This document shows positions 53,081-63,720 of a DNA stretch of 64,000 bases, one piece after another. Below the pieces are notes generated by a model that was not told the DNA's origin, searched no databases, and saw only the letters and a list, made by a program, of their open reading frames with translations. Position 1 is the first letter of the stretch, and the number at the start of each line of letters is the position of its first letter. Location: positions 2,604,001 through 2,668,000 of the forward strand of contig NC_064223.1 of NCBI RefSeq assembly GCF_023101765.2, read 5' to 3'. This DNA is from Spodoptera frugiperda. Taxonomy: Eukaryota > Arthropoda > Insecta > Lepidoptera > Noctuidae. The position numbers and the translations under genes are program-made.

Positions 53081-53272
53081 CTAGCGGCCCGCCCCAGCTT
53101 CGCATGGGTGCAATGGTGATATATTATGCATGTTTTATACATGTAAATCTTTCTTTTGAATCAGTTTATCTATTAAAAAAACCTCATCAAAATCCGTTGC
53201 GTAGTTTTAAAGATTTAAGCATACAAAGGGACATAAGGACAGAGAAAGCGACTTTGTTTTATACTATGTTGT
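53081..53272 (-). mobile_element. Helitron-like short element, decayed
   Basis: Begins CTAGCGGCCCGCCCCAGC on the + strand (CTAG end of a - strand element) and contains 'ATCAAAATCCGTTGCGTAGT', the usual middle of these elements. Confidence 0.5.
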
Positions 53273-53651
53273 GATTTTTTTCATCATATTTTTTTCCACG
53301 TTACTTTGCCAATAACTTCTTTAAATGGAATCCTCATAGTGTATCTACATACCACCAGACTAGGCACAAAGCAACCACTTTGAGTTCGAGTTGCATGTTT
53401 GCAGTATGCGGTCAAATCTTACTAACAAGCCTACAACACAAATAGTGGTCGTTTCACATATGCCTTTGACATGAAACCACTCGGTACTCTCGTCAAAGAC
53501 TGTTCCCATAAACTTATTGTATACTCTTTGACTGTTTGACTGACTATCTATCGAAAGCACCAAATACCTGAAAAACTACTGGAGCACACACTATTTTGAA
53601 TCTGTACCAAAACCACAGAGTAACTGTGACACACACAAGATCACGCCTTTT

Positions 53652-54103
53652 ATCCCCAAGGGGTTTTTTTTTTTTTTTTGGGTGGAAAATCATCCAATGA
53701 CTTCTCCCGCCTTGGGCGAGGCGAGAGGGAGTGTCAGACTCTTACTGACTAAAAACCACGCCGTTCCTACTCCTGCCCGTCGAGCCGGAGCCCCGGTAAA
53801 CCCGCTAGGTTGTCCGCAGCTCCGGATTAGGCATCAGCCCTACTGGGCCCCATCTGTGGTGGTCTGATGGCTCTTTGAGGCGCGCGCAGAACGCGACGCG
53901 CCGCACGCACGGGTCTGGTTCTGGTCGGGCGGCGAGCTACCCTTGCTCGTCGTCCGCAGACCCGCACTTACGGTGGCCGGAGATCGTCGCGCGATCCCCG
54001 ACGCCCGGAGTGTCTCCGGCGACGGCCGGGACGTGAGGAGGTTTGCCTCACGCGCCCCGCCTCCTCCTTAGCTAGCATGACTGCTTCGCAATCCCCAAGG
54101 GGT
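53652..54103 (-). repeat. LINE-like family D, longest 3' end, with 13-bp target duplication
   Basis: ATCCCCAAGGGGT at 53652-53664 is repeated exactly at 54091-54103. Between them the - strand reads from 'GCGAAGCAGTCATGCTAGCT' through a GC-rich part ('CCGGCCGTCGCCGGAGACAC', CCCGACCAGAACCAGACCC) and the common D tail to an A-run (T-run 53664-53679). The target is the terminal hairpin of a SINE C copy. Variable 5' truncation, A-tail and target duplications fit a LINE 3' end or a LINE-mobilised element. No reverse transcriptase frame is present. Confidence 0.85.
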
Positions 54104-54340
54104 AGGCAGGATCTACATTACGGCACTTAATGCCGCTATACAATGTACATCCACTTTGCACCATTTGTGTTATAAGTCCCATGTAATAGGGGGGTAAGCC
54201 TATTGCTATATACAGGCCACAATTCCAGAGTCCGTGCTACTACTATTGACAAATTTTCGAAAATCTGAAAAAGTAATACTTTGCCCGACCGGGAAATAGA
54301 ACCCGAGACCCCTTGTCTCGTTAACTTCGACTGACATCTT
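54104..54340 (-). repeat. tRNA-derived SINE, family C (interrupted by D)
   Basis: Continues from the D insertion: 'TACGGCACTTAATGCCGCTA', 'GGGTAAGCCTATTGCTATAT', GAAATAGAACCCGAGACCCC (B box complement). Its last approximately 20 bases (CACGCCTTTTATCCCC) lie left of D at about 53642-53657. Confidence 0.8.
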
Positions 54341-55422
54341 AATCTGGATAAGCAAAGGTAACAAATAGCCATTCAGCCTATACATAAAGCTCGCCATTCA
54401 TTGGACAAAGCGGACACGTTCTGAATTGCATCAATACGCAAACAAATTGAATGGGAATATCAGGCGCAATCATGTCCATTTTAATCGCTTAATTTATTGA
54501 ATTCGTGCGTTTTTGCGGTGATCGGTGACTTTTATTATTTTTGTATCGACGGATTACCAGTGTCAATACAGCCAATGGGCATCACCAGAAGAATTACACA
54601 TATTTCTCTTATAACTATATTGATGCGTGAATTGGGACAAGCCAATTAAGCAGACCGAAAGCGAAGACGCAGATAATAATATCTTGCATTAAAAATAAAA
54701 AGATATTCTTCATTTTAATTTTAATATTTATTCCAAAGAACATAAAGTCCAACTTCAAATGACTGAGACGTGTTCAACAATTTCATTTTACCGGGTATTT
54801 TTCTGTCTTCCTGTCTGCCGTGTAATTTATTAAATGTAGCCTTTCATCACGCCTATGGGAAATGAGTAAGTCTTAATAAGTAGTTGGAACCCTAGGGCTA
54901 TCAAACTCACTCTTTTCATTCATTTATTTTCGTACCTATGTCCTTCAGTGTAGAGCAAAAGATGCCTTATAAGGTTCTTAATTACGCTTAGATATTTATT
55001 GCTTAAAAGTTTCAAGTTCGTTTTTAAATAGAAAAAAATGTTCTAAGTGCTTATGTCATAAATTACATATCTACGGTTGAAAGGCTAATAAATTGTATTG
55101 ATCTAAGCAAATTTTTTTGCCACATTAATTTATACTATACATATTCGGAATCACAGATTTTTTCTCCATCGAACGATGTAGGTATATAACTAATACACAA
55201 CAAACATATAACTAATACGGATTTAAATACCTGTTGCTCCTAGTAGGTGACCACGCGACGTCACCTCGTTGACCACGCGTTGTCCGCCCGTTGACACCGA
55301 GCGGCGAAGCGTTGCTGGTCGGCACCCTGTATGCCAACTTAAATGGTTATGGTTAAACTCGTAGATCGTTACCTAACGATCTACGAGTTTTAAAAGCTTA
55401 AAAGTATGAAATAAGAAATTTC
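54341..55422. other. Intergenic, nothing recognised
   Basis: A local GC-rich patch at 55250-55330 ('GACCACGCGACGTCACCTCG') and a perfect short palindrome GTAGATCGTTACCTAACGATCTAC at 55363-55386 (24 bases, described by its 10-base arms GTAGATCGTT/AACGATCTAC). No gene. Confidence 0.4.
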
Positions 55423-56150
55423 TATAATAACTATCGTGAGACATACTACATTAATAATTAAAACCGGCCATGTGCGGGTCGGACTCGCCCATGAAGGGTT
55501 CCGTAACAGCAAGTAGATGACATAATATAAAAGTTATAAAATAACTTGGTTTTACATAGTGTTTGTATGAACGACAAAGTTATATTTGCGGTTTTTGAAA
55601 ATGTTTTATTTCTTAAAAACTAATAATGATATCTGGTTCAAACCAATTTTCGTTGTTAGTTTCTATTGAAATCTACAGCATATATTTCTTTTAGTTTTCT
55701 CACTCTCTTATTTTAAAAGTTAGAGGTTCCCCCCTCTCATTTTTCCACTTTGGAAGCGTCTAACTTTCAAACGGTTGATTTTGACGAAAAATGGTTTTAG
55801 GAACATTAGTGTCTTTTTTAAAGACCTATCCATAGACACCCATCACGACTATGTTATTAATTTTTATTCAAAATTCGAATAGCGGTTATCGAAATACATC
55901 AACCTACTAAGTTTCAACTATATAGGCCCAACAGTTTCGGAAATAAATGGCTGTGACATACGGACGGACGGACGGACGGACAGACAGACAGACATGACGA
56001 ATCTATAAGGGTTCCGTTTTTTGCCATTTGGCTACGGAACCCTAAAAACGCAGGTTTACTCACGTGAAATACTGAGAAAAGTAGGCTGCGTGACATTGTC
56101 GCGGCCGCGCTCATGATGAAGAGTCCCTCTGTGACTCGAAACTAGTAGTT
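55423..56150 (+). repeat. Family G repeat interrupted by an inverted-end element
   Basis: Family G begins 'CTATCGTGAGACATACTACA' and resumes after 56047 with 'TACTCACGTGAAATACTGAG' and TGACTCGAAACTAGTAG. The insert (about 55458-56047) has AGGGTTCCGTA (55495-55505) and TACGGAACCCT (56033-56043) near its ends, a (GGAC)n(AGAC)n tract at about 55961-55993 and no useful open frame. I recognise this insert as a widespread insect repeat but cannot name it. Confidence 0.6.
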
Positions 56151-56227
56151 CTCAGTAGTTATTTCATAAACAGCGGTTTTCTCACCGCTGTTATTTAATT
56201 AAAATAAGAGATCTGACTTATTACTTA

Positions 56228-56490
56228 TGCTTTGTTGGCCGAGTGGTTGTAAGTGTGACTGCCGGGCAAGGGGTCTCGGGTTCGATTCCCGAATCGGGCA
56301 AAGGTATTACTGGGCATTTTTCGGCTTTTCGAGAATTTCTCAAAAGTAGCACGGAGTCTGGAAGCGTGCCCCGTATATGGCAATAGGCTCACCACCTATT
56401 ACATGGTACTCACAACATAAATTGTAGTGATATGAGTGACATGCCATAATGTACACCTCTGCCTACCCCTTCGGGGATAAAACGCGTGAC
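56228..56490 (+). repeat. tRNA-derived SINE, family C, best copy
   Basis: Head TTGTTGGCCGAGTGGTTGTA contains a perfect pol III A box (TGGCCGAGTGG) and 'CTCGGGTTCGATTCCCGAAT' contains a perfect B box (GGTTCGATTCC) with a long variable arm, like a Leu/Ser-type tRNA. Body and 'CTACCCCTTCGGGGATAAAA' end follow. It is a SINE and not a tRNA gene, because the 3' acceptor half is replaced by the SINE body. Confidence 0.85.
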
Positions 56491-56931
56491 AATATGTATG
56501 ATGTATGTATGTACTTACTACTTACGTCTAAATAAATTACAGCATTTAAAAGACTGCTCTGAAGAAAATAAACAAGAACGTAGGTACCTATACCTATTTA
56601 CTAACGTGCTGCAAAAAGCGGAGCGCCTCAAAATGTCCTTGTCCCCTATTTTTGGAGCACAACCTTGTCGGGCACAGTCTGTAGCTGTCACAATAACGGG
56701 AAGAAATCGATACTCACTCAGACAAACACAAAGTGCACGTGATTCTGCTTGTTAGGCCTTTGTCGCTTTGTTATTGGGAATTCGGGGAACCAAGATAGTG
56801 ATGTTTATGGAGAGGTATCTTACTATACATTTCTGTTGGCGAAGTAGTTAAGTATTTCGACTCTTGCTATACGCGTACAAAAGTGGGTATTTGGTTGCTT
56901 TATTTGTTTCTTTTACTGCCGTACTCAAAGA
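56491..56931. other. Intergenic, nothing recognised
   Basis: An 89-codon frame at 56486-56755 begins in the SINE end; no motif is recognisable. Confidence 0.4.
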
Positions 56932-57030
56932 TATTTAATGATTACTTAAACTATTCCTAAGTCACGATTTTGTTCTAAAAACAATTGCTAAGGACTGGTT
57001 TAAGAAATCATTAAACGACTCCGAGTACTT
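56932..57030. repeat. Family I repeat
   Basis: 'GATATTTAATGATTACTTAA', 'AAACAATTGCTAAGGACTGG', TCATTAAACGACTCCGAGTAC; imperfect inverted ends around a CTAAGTCACGATTTTGTTC centre. Matches 15718-15835. Confidence 0.65.
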
Positions 57031-57431
57031 AATTACTGAGTAATTTAAATGTGAAAAGCTACAATTATTATGTATACCCGTAAACTGTAGGAGTTTACTA
57101 AACTTTGTATTAAAGAGATAAAACAGCGACAATAAATACTTAACTAATAAGCATATAAATAAGTAGGTAATTTAATTTTATGTTCAATGTTACACATAAT
57201 TCGCAACCGCCATACTCATAAATGGGTCGTTAGGGCCTCATAAGGGAACATTTATAAAACATAATACACGAACTAACTATTATTATGTGAGCGAGTTAAA
57301 TATTACACTTCATGATGATAGAGGTACGGTCACTGAAAATGAATGGACAGAGACCAAACTCAATCACTAACCGTTTTTTTATTTAGGTTAGTTTAGTTTC
57401 CTATAGTGATTTACCTAAATAAAAAAAACTT

Positions 57432-57604
57432 ACTACCTAATATTATAAATGCGAAAGTTTGTGAGTTTGTGTGTATGTTTGTTAATCAACCACGTCACAA
57501 CGGTTGACGGGATCCGGATGTAGAACAGAGGTTATGGACTGGAATAAAACATAGGCCTCTTTATATCCCACGGAAACGCGGGCGAACCCGCTGGCAGAAG
57601 CTAG
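57432..57604 (+). mobile_element. Short Helitron-like element
   Basis: 'CTAATATTATAAATGCGAAA' near the 5' end, then ACGGAAACGCGGGCGAACCC and GCAGAAGCTAG followed by T. Non-coding. Confidence 0.6.
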
Positions 57605-59179
57605 TAATAGACAATAGCGTTTTGTTGCGAAAAATTTCTTGCGAAAAGTAGGTAGGTACATAGCGCTACAAACAATCCAAAGGTAGGTAAACTATTATAC
57701 ATATTAAATCAGATTGCTGTTCTAAGAAAGTGCTCTTTTACTTTGTACCCGAGAAAAAAAACTACAACACAGAAATAATAGTCATTAATTCGGATCAAAT
57801 ATTCAGAAGCCAAGATAACACTCTGGCGTTATACTTACTCGTGTTTATTAACTGTTGTATGTTTGAACCTGCTAATGGACTAGATTTATACAACGTTACG
57901 TTTCCTCATAAACCAAATGTTCCGTATAGAGTCCTCCCTATCATTACCCGGGGAGGTATTAATATAATTCTCTAAACTTTGATACAAGCAACTTGAAAGC
58001 AAGTTGTTGATTCCCAATTGTGGTTGCTCTGTTCCTAGGTTAGAGGGTGTTCTCAGACAAATTGGGTAGTGGGTATGTAGTGTGGGACGATGATGTTATT
58101 TAGAAAGTTACAGAAGGTCAGTGTTCGTATTCATGATTGATTTATTGACTTGGTACCTTCGTTATTATAAATTAGATTTTGTGTCAGATAAATGTATGGT
58201 ATATTTATTTGGGTGAGGAAAAATAATTTAAAATGTAGTTTTAAATATTATGTATCAAAACACCACGTTACTAAACTTTTTAATGTAAAAATCAACCATC
58301 TTCTTTTCATGGAAGGAAGGAAAAATAAAAAAGGTTTCTATTTTAAAGGTGGGTACAGTCCTTAGAAAAAAGGGTTTTTTTTGCTAAACCACAGATAGCA
58401 TATTATTGCCCACGTGGAAATTCCACGAAGTCTGTAAGCTTTGACAGAAATATGTACCTCCATTTGAGGGTCCTCCAAGTCCGCTTCCGCGACAATAACG
58501 ACCCTCGAACACACCCTTAACGAAGACCCTTGAAAGTAGACCTTGAATAATTAATTCCCTGGAGAGAAAACCACAAATGTTGTCTGAAAAAAATCTTATT
58601 CTGTGATATAAATAGCTCATGTTCCACTCGTGTAACATTTATTTATAGATTTGTGTTTTTAGATGACAATTTGCAATTGATTACCATTTATTCTATTTAC
58701 ATTCGTGCTACTGGAGAAAACTGAGACTCCAAAAAGGCCTATTTCTAGCACTGAACGGAACCGAACTGATGATGATTAAACACATTTTTAAGCAGTTTAG
58801 TCATTATAACCAGCATCAATATAAAAAACCGAAGATGTAGATAACTTAAAGAAAGTCTTTTTCTTATATAATTGTTTATGGGTTAAAAATCGTCAAAGCA
58901 CTCCTCACACACCCCCGTGAGCTAGTAAAAGGAAGTGTCTATGTTCAAAATATTATGAAATGAAATACACTTCTATTTTTAAAATAATTTCCGAACGAAA
59001 CACAATTGACAGTATTATTTATTTACAGTTGCAACACTGATAAGCTGGCATTGGCATATTATGGCAACATCAGTATAAACGTCAACGTCAAAAGCACGCG
59101 TGAATCTGTTTACAAAACGTGTGAATATTTTTCAGAAGTTTCAATGATTTAAATCAAGGAAAGCTTTATATTAAACAAA
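57605..59179. other. Intergenic upstream of the Fcf2-family gene
   Basis: Includes an 81-codon ATG frame (57730-57975) with no recognisable motif and no splice or composition support. The 150 bases before the Fcf2 start are free of a TATA box; 'GGCAACATCAGTATAAACG' could hold an initiator. Promoter position is not resolved. Confidence 0.4.
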
Positions 59180-60905
59180 ATGGATTTTATTATCGATACT
59201 GTCGGAGATGATGATCTCCAAGTGCGAACGGAATTAGTGGATGATGCAGAGAAACCATATTATAGAGGTTAGTTTTATTAAATATCTTAACAATCGTAAT
59301 TTGTGTAAACTAAATCGGTAATTCTCAGTTAAAGCTAGTAATTTTAAGTTTCTATCTAGTCCGTTTTATTGTTGGTTAGCAGTTGGGCTAACCACTAAAC
59401 TCATGATATAAATATTTTAGTAAACACAACATGCAATTTGAAGAAACAAATTCCTTACTGTAACTTACTTTTCCACAGATCAAGAAGAAAGGCAGGCAGC
59501 AATTCTATCACTATTCGACACAAAGAAGCAAGAATTAGACACAAAACATGCGGCAGAAGAAGAAATAAATTTAAAATTAAAAAGTATGAAGATTGACAAC
59601 CTTTGTGATGAATTCTTCCAAGAGATGGGATGGTCACAGTCAATCATTATTAAAAAAGAGAAAAAGAAAAGGTTATTCCACTTTGACCAGCTAGATTTGG
59701 AGACTGGGAAACTGAAGTCCAACCTCGGTGGTGTCGATGTTGAGAAGGAGATGAAGAGTAGTGTTCTGAAGCCAGGGTTTGAAAAAGACCATGAGATGCC
59801 CAGCTATGACGTCAGTAAGAACAGACTGAAGGCTCTTAGAAGGGTATGTTTTATTGAAATTGTTAATACAATGCATAACTAAGTTCTATATCATCATAAT
59901 CAAATAAGGCGAGTTTAGAGCTTTATTTCACACATATTTTGTGCTGTTAGGAATATTTTCATTGACCTTTATAGTCTATCATGCTCGTCAATCCAATGTT
60001 TCTTAATGTTTATGTAAATTTTATTGAACATACTAAATATTTTCTATAAATAATTACAGAAAGAACGAGAGAAGACCAAGGGACCTGGCTGGTTCAACCT
60101 GCCAGCACCAGAGGTCACTGAGGAGCTGAAGAATGACCTCCAAGTCCTGAAGATGAGATCAGCTCTAGATCCCAAGCACTTCTACAAGAAGAATGATATG
60201 GAAGTGCTGCCTAAGTACTTCCAGGTAAGTTAATAGTGATCTTTCTAACATATTATTATGATATTACTTATTGACATTATATTCTATGAGGATGGAGAAA
60301 TGTATTAATTGAAATCCTTTAAATTAGAATCATTATTCTCCATATTTATATTTAAATAACAGGAGCCTGTTACCATACACTGGGCTGCATTAACCAGTGA
60401 TATGCTGGAATACAGATCCACACGAGATGCAATTTGTTTTCTACTGTGTCTTATATACAAGCATATGAGAGGTTATAGACAGTAATATACAAAGTTACTA
60501 ATGATGTGTTGCAGCTCATTTTCATCTGAAAGCATAGCAGATTAATCACATTATTATATTTAATAGGATTCTGTTTCATATCTGAGAGACTTAAACTCGA
60601 CAATAGAACTTGCCAACAGCCCACCATCTCACCCATTAATAATGTGAATTTATTTCCAGGTGGGTCGCATCATGGATTCTGCACTAGACCATGTCAATGA
60701 GAGATTGACCAAAAAACAGAGGAAGAGGACTATGGTCGATGAACTTCTAGCAGATGCTGAATTCCAGAAGTACAACAAGAAGAAATACAAAGAAATAGTT
60801 GATGAAAAGAGAAGGACAGAGTACAGAACTTTCATGAGAGATAAGAGGCAGAAGAATAAAGCTGAATTAAAGAAGACTAAGTTAAAAACTAAGAAGAAAG
60901 CATAG
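59180..60905 (+). CDS. DNTTIP2: Fcf2 / DNTTIP2-family pre-rRNA processing factor
   Basis: Four exons: 59180-59267, 59479-59843, 60060-60224 and 60660-60905, all GT/AG. They join without a frame break into 287 residues. The ATG has a good context (ACAAAATGG). The N-terminal half is acidic and charged. Residues about 152-252 are the Fcf2 domain: GPGWFNLPAPEVTEELKNDL, LDPKHFYKK, LPKYFQVGRIMD and the basic RLTKKQRKRTMVDELLAD. The C-terminus is a lysine-rich tail (KLKTKKKA). In yeast Fcf2 is a nucleolar small-subunit processome factor needed for early pre-rRNA cleavages toward 18S rRNA, and human DNTTIP2 is the larger relative. Length is close to yeast Fcf2 and far below human DNTTIP2, so the long N-terminal extension is absent. 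Nucleolar location and role are inferred from the family. The downstream HSD17B8-like gene converges on it. Confidence 0.94.
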
Positions 60906-60907
60906 AT

Positions 60908-60913
60908 AATAAA
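60908..60913 (+). promoter_or_regulatory. Poly(A) signal of the Fcf2-family gene
   Basis: AATAAA begins three bases after the TAG stop, which would give an unusually short 3' UTR. No other clear + strand signal is close by, but a later cryptic one cannot be excluded. Confidence 0.5.
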
Positions 60914-61748
60914 TTATTAATTTAATTTAGTCATGACTTTTTATTTTTGTTTTTTATCCATTATGCCAAAATAATTATGTATTATAGTGGCAACCCAGCC
61001 TAAAGAAAGGCGCGGGAAATAATCCGTAATCAATACAAGCTGTTTCGGTACCTATTTCACAAGATAAATATTAAAATAAATAAAATATCACAAGTAACAA
61101 CATTCAACCCTTTATTTAAACTAAATGGTTTCAGTATAACAATGTAAAATTCGAAGTACATGGAAAATATCACAGGTGTTGAAGACACATTTGTTGTATT
61201 GGCACTATTACAATAAAATATACTATGCATATTATCAAACTTCAAGAATATATCTGATAAGTACAAATGTTATATAATTTTGGGCTATATTATTTGAGCT
61301 AAAGACTAGAATTACATTATTAAGCATCTATAACAATATATGAATGAATTCTATCAATAACAATTATTTATAAATTGGTTCAAAAATATACATATAAAAA
61401 TATAGGCAATTGTGGTAAAGAATGTTAATCAATTGTACACTTGCATATTCATTTCATTTCATTTTTATCATGCCAATTTAAGTAGAATCATATTGTTGTG
61501 GAATTCATTGAATAAATGGAATTGCCTTTTGTTCTGTTGCTATATATTATCATAAAAATAAGAATGAGGTACATGAAATTATGGCAGATACATGATACAC
61601 ACCAATTCAACTTCTAACGAAGAACTCTTACCCAAAATAAACCCTCACAAATATCTTAACTAAAATATTTTAAGTATCTAGTGTTTTGTTGAAAACTATG
61701 GAAGTCCACTGGCCGCACCCGAGCTGACGGAGTCTTATTGTTGGCCAT
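60914..61748. other. Convergent intergenic region / 3' UTR of the HSD17B8-like gene
   Basis: TTTATT at 61111-61116 is an AATAAA on the - strand and a plausible poly(A) signal for the dehydrogenase, giving a 3' UTR of about 640 bases. No repeat or coding signal. Confidence 0.4.
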
Positions 61749-63720
61749 CTAGTATCCACCGGTGACGTCGATTGATGCTCCCGTCATGAATGAGCTCTTG
61801 TCTGAACTCAAGAAGGCGATCACTTCCGCTAGTTCTGGAAATAAAAACACCATATTATGTTTACTATTTTGATTAATTATAATAAGGATGGTTACATTAA
61901 AAATTAAGTTTTATCTTTAGCAAGTCTGCAGTATAGGTAAATAAAAACCATTACCATAAATAAAAACCAAAAGTAAACTCTATGAAATAACATACTTATC
62001 TCTCAGGTTCAATACCAAAGTCAATCAGTTTAAGAAGACTTTAGGAAAAAATATTGGGTGGGCCTCATGGGTGATGTTTTTTCATCACATCAACCGCAAG
62101 ACACCTACTTCTGAATGTTATATTTCAAGTAGGACTGTCTAATAATATGTTATACACTCACCAGTAGGAGACCCGAGTCGTCCCAAAGGCACCATCTTCA
62201 TTATTCCTTGAACAACCTTCTCAGGCACAGTCTTTACCATTGGAGTTTCTATGAAGCCTGGTAATATCGCGTTTACTCTGAAATTAATGTATTAGCAACT
62301 TAGTGGATAGTATCCTGCACAGTTGACGCGGTGACGGGGCAACTGGCTGCCATGTAACGGGTAGCGGGATCAATTCCCTCATGGAGCAATTGTTCGTGTG
62401 ATCCACAAATTGCTTAGTTTAAAAAAAAGTACAAGAAATTCATTCTAAATAAATATTCAACAATTACATGGCAATGGTTGCTGTTCGTGAATGATTTACT
62501 TTCAATAGTATTCTAGCCGCTGTTGAAGACTTAAAATTAGGTAAGTAATTATATACTTGTTTAAACTTACCTAATATTGAATTTTCCTAGTTCCTGAGCT
62601 GCTGATTGTGTCATGCCGACTACACCGGCTTTACTAGCCGCGTAATTGGTTTGACCTGAAAGAAAATAAACAATTAACTATTTAGTTTTATCAAATTAAA
62701 TGAAAATACCTTAATTATTTGCAAATAAATGTAGGGGTACGAACCCATATTTCCATATTTGCCTACGATACTTGAAAGGTTTACAATCGAGCCAGGTAGT
62801 CCCGCTTCCGACATCGCCTTTGAAAATGTTTGCATAACTAGAAAAGTGCCCTGAAAAAGAAAATAAGGTATTTATTTCACTGAAAATTAAAGTAGATCTC
62901 TTAATTATCTAGGATCCCTTATTGTGGTGAGATCTTAATTATCTAGGATCCCTTATTGTGGTGAGATCTTAATTATCTAGCATCCCTTATTATGGTGAGA
63001 TCTTAATCATTATGTGAAATTAATAAATAAGTACCTATATTCAAAGTTTAAAAAGTATAATAATATCTAACTAGAATTTTATTCTAGTGAAGTACAGAAA
63101 CAGAACATTGGTAAAAAAAAATACATTAATTTTTTATACCTTTAAATTAGTATTTAGCACACTATCATAATCCTCCTCGGACAGTTTGAGCAGCCAGTTG
63201 TCTCTGGTGATACCAGCAGAGTTCACCACTATGGTCGGAGGTGCCTTGTACTGCTGCATTATTGTCGTTAGTAAGTTCCTCACTGCTGTTGAATTGGACA
63301 CATCCAGTTCCACTGCCATGTGGTCTGCATCTGTAATAGTTTTAACGGAGCATGATATACCAAGTATATTCCAACCTTTCGCTAAGGCTCACCCATGTCG
63401 CAGGGTCTCCTCTATCACATAGGACTTATATGACATCACCCTGTGACATATATTACCCCATAGAAGGCAATGGGTAAGTAATACATAGAAGTGGAACTCA
63501 ACAGAATCACATTGAAGTGGATATTGCATTATATCTGTGTAGATCTGTTCAATTAATTAAGTATGATAAAATAATTGCCTACCATTTTTGCCAGAAGCTA
63601 AAGCTGTATGGGTCTTAATAGTTTCCATAGCTGCATCATAGTTCTTGTCAGCGGCCACAACTATGGCACCTTCTCTGGACAGTACCTGGCATGCTGCACG
63701 ACCAATGCCAGATCCAGCAC
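61749..63720 (-). CDS. HSD17B8: HSD17B8-like short-chain dehydrogenase/reductase, 5' end beyond window
   Basis: Six exons on the - strand: 63720-63583, 63330-63140, 62850-62745, 62655-62571, 62277-62162 and 61834-61749. They join in frame to a TAG stop (about 240 residues visible). The Rossmann glycine motif (AGSGIG) opens the visible part; its leading residues must lie on an unseen exon to the right. Other SDR marks are the NAG-type loop as NSAG, catalytic Ser in IVNLSSIVGK, Tyr and Lys in NYAASKAG, and the PGF motif in NAILPGFIETPM. Order and wording match HSD17B8 (Ke6), which I recall as the NAD-dependent (3R)-hydroxyacyl-ACP/CoA reductase subunit of mitochondrial fatty acid synthesis that also oxidises estradiol in vertebrates. 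In an insect the fatty acid role is likelier. The donor after 62745 is GTTCGT, unusual but GT. A SINE B copy sits in intron 62278-62570 and a 34-bp tandem repeat in intron 62851-63139. Confidence 0.93.
62318..62425 (+). repeat. tRNA-derived SINE, family B, in HSD17B8-like intron
   Basis: 'CACAGTTGACGCGGTGACGG', GGGATCAATTCCCTCATGG (decayed B box), 'TGTGATCCACAAATTGCTTA' and a short A-run. It starts 41 bases from the exon ending at 62277 and is antisense to the gene. Confidence 0.8.
62895..63008. repeat. 34-bp tandem repeat, 3.3 units, in HSD17B8-like intron
   Basis: Units at 62895 (36 bp), 62931 and 62965 (34 bp each) plus a partial at 62999. They share GATCTTAATTATCTAGSATC and CCTTATTRTGGTGA, with two substitutions and one 2-bp difference between units. 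It lies about 45 bases upstream (gene sense) of the exon starting at 62850. Confidence 0.92.

Noticed and set aside
56234..56306. Possible tRNA gene (perfect A and B boxes)
   Set aside because: The sequence after the B box continues into the SINE C body instead of closing an acceptor stem, and the same unit is dispersed; it is a tRNA-derived SINE.
57730..57975. 81-codon ATG frame with a hydrophobic segment (YLLVFINCCMF)
   Set aside because: No recognisable family, no splice or promoter support, and composition like the surrounding AT-rich DNA; left as unproven.
60650..60835. - strand frame of 61 codons
   Set aside because: Antisense shadow of exon 4 of the Fcf2-family gene.
63186..63422. 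+ strand frame of 78 codons
   Set aside because: Antisense shadow of the HSD17B8-like exon 63330-63140.
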